NCBI GenBank assembly: GCA_029718625.1
Contig: CM056381.1
Span: 401,768-465,767 of the forward strand
Direction of reading: 5' to 3'
Length of the DNA stretch: 64,000 nt
From: Synaphobranchus kaupii
Lineage: Eukaryota > Chordata > Actinopteri > Anguilliformes > Synaphobranchidae
Shown in pieces: positions 47,454 through 57,697 of the stretch; the stretch's first letter is position 1, and every line of letters begins with the position of its first letter. The notes beneath the pieces were generated by a model that made no database searches, was not told the DNA's origin, and was given only the letters and a program-made list of their open reading frames with translations. The translations under genes were made by a program, and so were the position numbers.

Positions 47454-50400
47454 ACTGAGCACTCTACATGCTTTTATTCACTGCCCAGTCTCACACACAC
47501 TGACTATGGCTGCATGTGCAGATAGGGATGCCGTGCGGAGACAGTGCGCTTATCTGGGCCAGAGCAGCAGCTCACGAGCAGCCTCAGTCGCAGGGGAGAG
47601 CGGTGCGGGCGACGCCCACCGCTCACTGGACACGCCCTCTCCGCACGGTGCAGCACAACACGAGCCGCCCGCTGCGCTGCCAGTTATAACAGCCGACAGG
47701 GGCTCGGCCAATCGGATAGCCTTTTTGGGTGGGGGGGTGACGCCCACTTTTCTAAGAGTACCACCCCCCCCCCCCGTTGTTCGTCCCAATCGTGCCACGC
47801 CCGTTACCTGTTTCAACCGGTCGTAGTCGAGGCCTTCCGCTGCCACCCCGTTGGCACTTAGGGATCCGCTCGGTGTGGGCGTGGACTTCGGCCTGGGGGA
47901 CAGAGCGGCACAAAATTAGGAAGGGTGACGCCTCGTGATCTCCCCGGGGCGTCTGGGAAATCCCCCCCCCCATCTTCAAACGAGCCGCACAGCTGTAGGA
48001 TAAGAGCTCGGCGGTAATGAGCTGGCTCTGACTGCAGCGCATCCTATAAGGATAAAGAGAATCTACTCCCCACAACTCTGCCAACATTTCATGTGCTTTT
48101 CCCTTTCAAATGCATCTCAGTGAACGAGCTTAATTTACCCAATTAGCAGCAGATATACAGGACTGCTAGTCAGTAAAGGGTGTGTGGAGAGACAAAGAGA
48201 GCATCTTCAGATACCAATTAAATCCAATTGGACCATTTTTTAAATGGTGAAAAGGAGGAGGAAGAAGGGCATTAATTATATACTGAAAATACAAACTGAG
48301 GTGACCGCTACTTCTGGACACTTGCAATGCCCTAAGGACTCATTCATTAAATTTATGAAATATATTCATGCAGCTACATATATGCACACTGATTTATGGA
48401 ATATATTAAAGCTATGAATATGATTTTGACATTCGCAGTACAGTAAATGTGGCTTGTGAAATGTCTGCTAGTTTCATACACAGTGTAACTGTGATCCATC
48501 TTCATCTCGACCTAAACGCTTGTACAGAGTGTTTCTGGCTCAATAGCGCCACACGTCTTCTTCCTTTCTGTCTGTATGTCTTTGCTGGCGTTTAAACCAG
48601 TTCTATCACACTGACACACAATCACACTGGCTAAAGCGTTAAAATGTAGGTTTTGTTTTTGGGTACTTAGTGCTTGAGTGAGCACTTTCATCATTTATTT
48701 TTGTTTGCAAAACATAACTTGTAATCCTCAATACATTTTACAATTGTGACAGAAGGAGCTCGGAAATAATTGGCATGGTAACGGAAGTAGGGCTTAATGT
48801 TCTTTAAGCCCTACTCGGCTGCACGAACCAGACCCAAACTAAACTCCTGGAGTTTCCCCAAAGGGAAACCGTGAAGCCTGTAATCACCCCATATCCAAGA
48901 CAAAAAACAAAGGTTGCCCCCACAGCGTCTCTCACACCACAATCTGCCAGAACACACGGTTAACGTAGGCCAGCGTGGCCAAACTCCATGGCAACCAACA
49001 CGCCACTCCCAAGTGCATTCACTGCGGTGGAAACGGGGATGGGGGGTCGGGTGGGTGGGGTTGTTAGGGAAGCATGCAGACGTGGTAAGGCAGCCTCACA
49101 CTGTCATGCAAGTTTACCCAACGAGCAACTTCTGTAAGAGACCGGTGCCAACAAGGTAATCATCAACAGGCGACACGTGGGAACGCTCGCCGGACGAACA
49201 CGGACTGAGAGATCTGCCTACTGTACAAGAGGCCCCACAATATTTCTCTCATATCCGGCTGGCCGAGATTTTGTTTCAATCCATAAGAGGGAGACAGCGT
49301 GGTTATTTATATTAGCGACTGGTGTTTGTGTGTTTACCACAATTATACAAGGAGCTGCGCTTGTAGGTCTAGGGTTAAATATGCAAAAAGTGTTCTCTTA
49401 AATACTGCCTGGCAGACGCGTCGGTGTTGCCTCGGTAACGAGGACTCTCCGCACAGGGTAAATTAGAAGGCCATCTGCGCCCGTGGGATAGGGCATTGTT
49501 ATCTAGCAGGCCTTCCGGGAGAGAGCTGGCGCACCAGTGCCTCCAGACAGAGGCTAAGTAGCCTTAGTAATGCTGCCCTCTTATCACACAGTGGCCCCAA
49601 CGCCACAAGCGCGACCCAATTTCTACACATTCGAGTCCAAACGAAGCTCGTACGTGTCTTTACACGGGAGACATTTAGGGTTTCTAAAGTCTTGGTGATT
49701 ACCTTCTTGGCACGTTAAGAAAACAAAACGAAATGACAGAAATATTTAGCGATAATGCATTCAAAACACCAAACCCCCCCCTCCTCCACCCCCCCCCCCC
49801 CCCCTTTCCCACAGATGGTTTCCAGCACAGCAGAAAACAGAGAGGTAAACGGGGAGATTTCTCAAACTCCACAGGCTTGTATACCTGCTTAATGGATCAG
49901 AAACCATCTGATTTCTCCAAGGGGTGTCCCGTCTGTGAGAGTAAAAAACACTAGCCTGTAAAACCCTGGCCTGGCGCCCCCCCCCAACCCCAAATTCAGC
50001 TACCCTCACCCCCCCCACCCCCCCCGCCCCCCCATACCAACCCAGGACACCAGAATTCAAACAGGCTCCTTTACTAATAAAGGTGCACATTAAGGATTCC
50101 TCCCTAAATAAAGGATACGATATTGCACTAGCACAATGTAAATTTTTTTTATATTGTGCTAATCTTCATTTTTTGTTGTGCTAATCCCCTACTTGGGACG
50201 ATACAAAATACATTTTAACCACGTGAAACACAGTTGCAACTGCATGTGCGCTGCCTGCAAACAGGTATTCTATATAAAAAGGTGAATCAAACACACGGAT
50301 TTCTAAAGTCATACACAAACGTCCTGACGCGCCCGACTGAAACGGAAGCAACCTGTCGAATCGGACAGGAGGGGGGGTTTAGCAGTAAGCAGCGCAGTGC

Positions 50401-51784
50401 GCTTTAGTGGTGTTAAACGCTACTGGATCAGCCAGCGCAAAGGTAGAATTAACACTGCACCGCGTTCAGCCCAGAGACTCGTTCCAGCAGTCAGGTGACG
50501 CTAAGCATGTGGTTTAGGTGCTTAGCACGCTCCGCCCCAGGTGACACGGGCAATGGGAATAACGATGAACAGTATGGGACTACAATTACCAAGAATCAAA
50601 TTAACAAAAAACCACGTGACCTTCCCAGCAGCCATCGGTAACATTTACCTTCCAATCACCGGGGATTGCTACCGTTCATAGTGTTTGTCCGCTCCCACGT
50701 TTCCTGGGCATATCTGAAATGAAAGCAGCATGAAAGGGGATTAGCAGTTAATAGGACAGATGCCCCTCACAAAGTTAATGACAAAAGTTTTAAAAGTTTC
50801 AGGTTTTTTTTTTTTTACAAAAACATTTGCGGCAGATTGATTTATAGAAACACTCGTTTCCAGCCACATTTACACAAACACCTGAAAATCTGAATATATT
50901 TCCTTAGCTAAAAAAAAAATTTAAATAAATCAAGCAGACATTAACAGCTTATGAACTGAGCTTGAGGAAAAGATATGTTGTTATAGCATTCCGGTTGACT
51001 TCAAAACAAAAGCACTGCGGAGAAAACGGCTGACTGACGGTGGAGGCCGGGAGATTCCGCATCACAATTCCGTGGATCCATGTTCCCGTCCACAGTCTTC
51101 CCGCCCGTGTCCCGCTATGAACCCGACAAGAGACAGAACCTCACCTGGTGTACTACATGCAGAGACTTTTGGGGTGGTGGACTCCGCCTCTTCCTGTGGA
51201 CAGGGAGGTTAAGGAGCGAGGGTCAAAGGTCAAAGTTCAAAGCACTTGAGACAGATAACCTTGCCTAGACATGAAAATCTTCTAGACACAATACACCAGT
51301 GGTTAATTATGGTTAATTATGTACATATGTATATCAGGATTTTAATCTCCCAAAGAAAAAAGGATTATTCACTGATACTATGCAGCCAATCAAGAGTGAG
51401 AGACAATCAACTCTATAAACGTTGGTACTCTCAGCTTCAAATGAACAGACATTACTAAGCACAGAGAACTCAGTTTCATTATCAGGGCCGGGGTCAACGC
51501 CACTTCAGTGCAATCAATCTCGGAACACAGCTCACAAATTCAAAAAAGCCCAATACGTCCAATAAAAATTCTTCAGTTCATGAATTGAATTGCAATTCTT
51601 TTCCTGAACTGACTGTATTGGAGCTGAATTGAGCTCAACCTCTGATGCAGGTAATCCTATTTTCAGAGACGGGTAATAAGCTGAGGAGAGAGAATGTGTC
51701 AGGAGCGCTACTCACAGGCTTGTCCTTCTGTTCTGGTTCAGGGGACGATCCCTTTTCTGCGATTCTTCTCCTGCATTGAGATTG

Positions 51785-51816
<32 letters not shown>

Positions 51817-54800
51817 ATCTCAGTCCGACAGCTCAGCAAACCCCGAGTAATCTGAGCTCTGAATGTTTGTGATAAAATTACCTGATTGGTCTTCACACAG
51901 TTCAGCTACAGGTGAATGCAACGATGACTCGGCTACGTCATCACATTCACAGTGTGTTTACCCTCTAAAACAGGGGTGTCAAACTAAAGTTCTATAATAA
52001 ACCTTATTTATATAGCACTTTTCAAAACGCAGTGCTTTTGGAGCTACTGTGTCAGTGAGTTGTGCTATACTTTAAATCAGCTGCCAGGTTAGGCCTTGGA
52101 AACAAGGTGTGTGGACTAAATTAATCACTTAGGTCTGGAGTCCTGTTCTAAGGTTAGAAGCCCCTCTATCCTATGTAGGGATTTTGAGTGCAATTTCACC
52201 TCCTGGCCAGCAGGGCGCTCATCTCTTCCATGAGGCCCCCGCCCCCTGGGAGCGGGCCGTTTCCGCGGGACGCCTCTCCCTTGGCGCCCGTGGGGGTCCC
52301 AGCGCCTCCGGCAGCGGCAGCCGTCGCTTCCTCGCTCTGCGAAAACCGACCAACACGGTCGCATTACGTTCCTTTGACATTTCTAGGGAAACTAAATATT
52401 AGCCATATTAAATATCATGTTATTTTGGTGCAGTGACCTTCAAGGTTTGAAGTCTGAATTCTATTTATCCTGCCCTGTTTATCCTTCTTCAGGGCTTTGT
52501 TTTGTCACGACACAGTGCATCCGATAGGAGTCTAGCGGTTATGGAAATTTTAAAGTTGGATTCTGCTGATATCACAGAGCAACAGACAATTATGCAGCTT
52601 AAAACAAAGGTGCCTCATTACTCAATGGAGTTACATGGTCTCATTTGAATAACATTTTCTGTGTTCATGTCTGAAATCATATTATAAAGAAATGCATAAA
52701 TCCTACGGCAAAATATCAAATTTGCATGAGCAATCTCTTCCAGCCAGGCTTGGTAAGTTCATGGTAAGTTCAATCGGAAACAAGGATTTCCAGAAGTTGT
52801 CAAGGAGCCAAAATGTAAATGTCGGTCAGGCCTATTATCGATGAAACGTATCCAGGATATCTATGCGCTGTGCACTGATTGGCTAGATCCGGCGGCCTCT
52901 CACCCTTGACACTTTCCGAAGTTTGGCTCCAGCTAGGGCGGCGGCCAAGCCGGCCAGGGGGCGGTTCTCCTCCGGCCCCAGCGACGGCGAGAACAGCCCA
53001 GAGGGAAGGGGCGGGGCTGGGGGAGGGGGGCGGGGTAGGGGGAGGAGCCTGACCCGATGGAGGAAGTGGTGGTGGAGGGCCGGGAGGGGGAGGCGGGCCC
53101 GTCGGGGTGAGAGAGGGGGGCAGAGGGGGTGGGGGAGGGGGCGGAGGAGCAGGTGGTTGGGGAGGCCCGGCGGTGGGGGTCACAGTGGAGCCGGGCGGGA
53201 GTGGGGGGTGGGGGAGGAGGGGCGGGAGGACCCTGTGGTGCGTCTGTTAGAGGCAGAAAGGAGAGAAGTTAAACCCAAACACCAGACTTAGGGGTGCTTT
53301 CAGGAGTCATACATGCCTTCTAAAATATTATCGGACAAAAATAAACATTAGAGGTGGGGCTGACTGAATTCATCAGACAAAAATGTTCCGTGTATGCAAG
53401 TCTATGAATAATATTACATGTTTCGTGTATGCAAGTCTATTAATAATAATATTACTTGAAGTAATTGTTTTAAGGCAATTAATGTTTAGTTGAAAATCGC
53501 ACTTAGTCATGCATCTTAAATCACACAGACACCCACAGTAACATGTAATGAAGCGTATTAGTGCACAGTCCAGAGTTATAAAAACATCCAACCAGGGGTC
53601 TACAAGAACTGAAAGGAAAGAGCCTGTATTTGAGCCAGACTCATACTAACTAAATGACAGAACAGGATCTGACAGACAACCCCCCTCAGCTAACACTTCC
53701 CAGACCTCATCAATACATGACAAAATGGCCCCTGACCCCTGACCCCTTCTCCTGCTGAAGTATTGGCTCTTTAAACTCATTTAATTAGCTAGGTTTCATA
53801 GCCGATCCTAATTACTAAAAACTCCCCGGACACGAGGGTGCGATGGAAAGACAGGCCGATGGGATGCGAGAGTATCGAGCGCGGTCAATGAGCGATGGTC
53901 GGTGACAATCAATCATACTTCCGGTGACAGCGCCGATCGCCAGCGCCCCGAGCGCCATCTACTGAAGCAGGCTGACGGCGTGTTGTGTTAATGCTGTCCA
54001 CAAGGGGGCGACGTCAACCCTTAATGTTTGTCTCCCTTTTCTGAATCACTCATGCACAGAGGGGGGGGGAAAAAAATCGTTTGACATTTTTTTTTCTCGC
54101 CAAAAACAATGGCGTCGTGTACTGGTATGTGGAGGTTCTATAATGTATATCATTCACAAGTATTGTCTAGTTAATGTCATAGCAAATAGGTTTTTAAATG
54201 TTTGAGGCCATGAAGCATGTAAACTAATCTACAGCACACTTTATGCTATAATTTAATAATAAATCTAGTAGAAAAAACAAGGCCAGTCGAGTTCAGTTTC
54301 ATGTGAATGAGAAGTACCAGTATTAAAAGGTGATGTAATATGAGACCTAGTGAATGAAACGTATGATACTATCATCTTCCTAAAATATATAACAGTGAAT
54401 GACACATTTGTTAAAGTATGACTGTTTCTTTAATACCTCTTTTTACGTGTAAAATTCTCTTTTTGTGCGCACAGTCGAATTCCAGGTGCAGTCTATGCAA
54501 ATTACACTGGCTGAAAGATTTTGGGACATGTTGGTAGAATCTTGTGCACTTCAGGCGTTTTCAAAGTTTTACGTGGACGAGTGTGTGAACAAAACCAGAG
54601 CACTGAGGGTTGGGGGTCCAGAATCGGTTCTGCCTCTTCGATACTGACCCACTGCTAGTTTCCCTACAGAGAGCAAATGAGTCCCTGCTTTGAGTCTCAA
54701 ATGAGTCACATAAAGTACTGGATCAGTGAATCACACATACACACTTACAGTGGCTTACAGTTCATTTATGTGGATGGCCATGATTGCACAATACACTGGA

Positions 54801-56137
54801 GGTGAAGATTTATACACAGAGAAATTAAAATGAACATGGGTGAATAAAAATGGTGAATTGCAGAAAATAAATATCCTTGAGCAAAATGGGCAAAGGAAAA
54901 AAAAAAAAACGGCAATGAGCATCCCACGTTGCGCAACGCTGCTTCCTGAAAAACGGAAGGTTTTTCAGACAGGCCTCAGAGAGGAAACTGATGCCGCCCG
55001 GACCCCCGAATCGGCCCCCGGAAACCGCGGCTTGGGGTTCCGCCGGTCCCGGATCGAGCGGTACGAGCGGGTGAGCAACAAAAACAAAACCAAAGCCGCC
55101 AAACGAGGAAGAGCGAGACGACGCTGAGGATGGACGAGGAGACGGGACGAGGACAACACGAGGCGCCTGACGGGACACGCCCGACCGTTCTAAGCCGGCC
55201 CCCCCTCTGGGGCTTGGCCCCGCCCAGAGACGGGAGGGGTTTACCCGCCGGCGTTAGTCGGGTTAGTGGAGAGCAGGCGGAGTAGAGGCGGAGTAGAGGA
55301 TGCCTTACCCGGCTGACTGGGAGGAGTAGGAGCAGCGGAACCTGGAGCAGAAGAGCAGGAGTCTCCCAGTACAGAGTTTACAGAGTGCTGAGCACAGGCA
55401 GGGGAAGCTGTGGAGGGAGGAGGCAGAACGGCGGGCAGGGACGAGGGAGGAGGCAGGACGGTGGGCAGGGACGAGGGAGGGGAGACTAGGGGAGCCGCGG
55501 GGAAGTAGGGGGAGGAGAGCGAGAAGGGGGGCAGCGGGGGAGGAGGAGGCGGAGGGGGGCGGGGGGGGTGGGGGCCGGCGACAGGACGAAAGGCTGCGGG
55601 GATTCCGGGGGCCCGTTGGGGGGCGCGGGAGGCAGCGGAGAGGGAGGTTTCTGGGACAGCGGGCTGGGGGCGGGGATGGCGATGACGGGGCGGGGCCCGG
55701 CGGCCTTGCCAGGGGGGCTGCTGATCATGACGGGCGGGGAGGGCGGCAGGGGGCTGAAGGTGGTCGCCGACCACACGATGGACTTGGAGGGCGGGGGCCG
55801 GGGGCGGGGCCGGCGCCGGGGGCGGGACCGGCGGGTGCTTGTTGAGGGGCCGGGGGACGGTGGCGTAGTGGGGCAGGACCGGGTGGAAGGCGGAGCCCAG
55901 GGAGGTGGCGAAGCGGGAGGCGGAGTGGCGCAGCGGCGGGGGTGGGAGGCGCGCCCGCGGAAGGGGAGGGAGCAGGAGGCAGGAAGTTTGGGGTGGACGG
56001 AGAAATGGGCGAGGAGGAGGTCTTGGAGTATTCCGGAGGAGGGGGGTTGTAGAGGGTGCTTTCGAATGCTGAGCACGCCAGATGACAGGACAGGCGGGAA
56101 GAAGCCGCAGCCATGCAGGAGGGAAACGACACAGGAA

Positions 56138-56176
<39 letters not shown>

Positions 56177-57621
56177 AAAGGAGAGAAAAGGGGGCAAATG
56201 AAGCAGGAAAACCAACACAGACCAGATCTTTTTTTCCCCTCTTTTTTTTCCTATTCAAATAAAGGAGCTACAATTAGTATGAAGGTTAGCTGTTGAGACA
56301 AGACCAGAATCCTTCTACATAAACAATCTGTCATACGGTGTATACATGACATATACTGTAATGTATACATAAGTTAGCAACTTGCTGAACACAGGTTCTC
56401 TCTGTGAATTAATGGTCCCACGTACACTGGCGATACAATACAAATCTTGTCAGGAGTGAGCGCTTTAACGTCTCACTGGATTCTGTCATCGTTGCTCAAG
56501 GCACACATCCTTAACGTTTTGTGTGGCCTCGGCGCTCGCCTTCGCCATGCTAACATGAAAACCCCACTCTCACACGGAGACACCAGCGCAAAGCAGGTAA
56601 ACGCAACACGCCACGTACAACGTACAGCCGCACACGTTACACGTTACACATCCCCTAAAAACGTGATGCACAACGTTTCGAAAAAAGAATTTCCTCGTTT
56701 GGTTTTTCTCCTCAGAGCGGGGCAGCTCGGTCGGTCGCCATGGTAGCTGCATGTCACGACGTCGTACCTTAACACCCCTGTAAGCACTGCAATTCACCAC
56801 ACCTCCAGTTTACAAGATTGACATTTCATGGCAGCAGTCATAAATAAATTTTTAATTTTTTTCTCGATGCACCAGTGGCATATTCTGTGAAGGGTCTCAC
56901 GTAGCGGCGTGTGCTGTCACTTTACTTAACGCCCATTACAGTGACATGCTAAATCACACCCGGTGGCAGTCTGTCGGTCTGCGTACATATTTATATCCGT
57001 TTATAAACTCTCTTTAAAAAAGTGCTTATGACTGCTTTATGTAGTCCTTATGCAGGACCCTTCATAGAAAGTGTTACCATTCGTACTTTAATGAACAATT
57101 CCAACATAGTACCTAAGACGTAAGTAAGATGTGGCTGAAAACAAACGTTTTGTTCAAAAGAGTATCTCCGGTTAACAGGAACAGTGGAAACGCAGTGATT
57201 TGTTACGGCTGAGAAGATCCTTCCTCTCTGTGGCCATGCCAGGAGGGCACAGTTGCTGAATTATCCATGCTCTGTTTTTTTTAATAAATAATTATTGTTT
57301 TATTTGGATCCTGGGGCTGTTTGCTGGGCCATATGTCCACCGAGGGGCTAACGTGGCTAATCCTATCAACAGCCCCTCCCCTTTCCGGTTCAGTGAGTCT
57401 TGTGAGCAGCCTATGAGAGCAGCAGATTGGTATACAGGCCACGCCTCCTGGCCCAGGCCAAACTGCCACTCACGTGTTGGTGTCCCATTCCCTGCCCCTC
57501 TCTCCCTTCACCCTATCAGCCTGCAGCGTCTCACACAGCTACTGCGATGGGTCCTTTTATAAAGGCTTCACATTTCATTTTGTACCCATTTTATTTTTGT
57601 AAGTTTCCTCTCTCTCAACCC

Positions 57622-57697
<76 letters not shown>

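Noticed and set aside
55568..56296. 242-codon plus-strand Gly/Arg-rich frame
   Set aside because: Antisense shadow of the ENAH proline-rich exon. GC-rich polyproline codons leave the opposite strand open.
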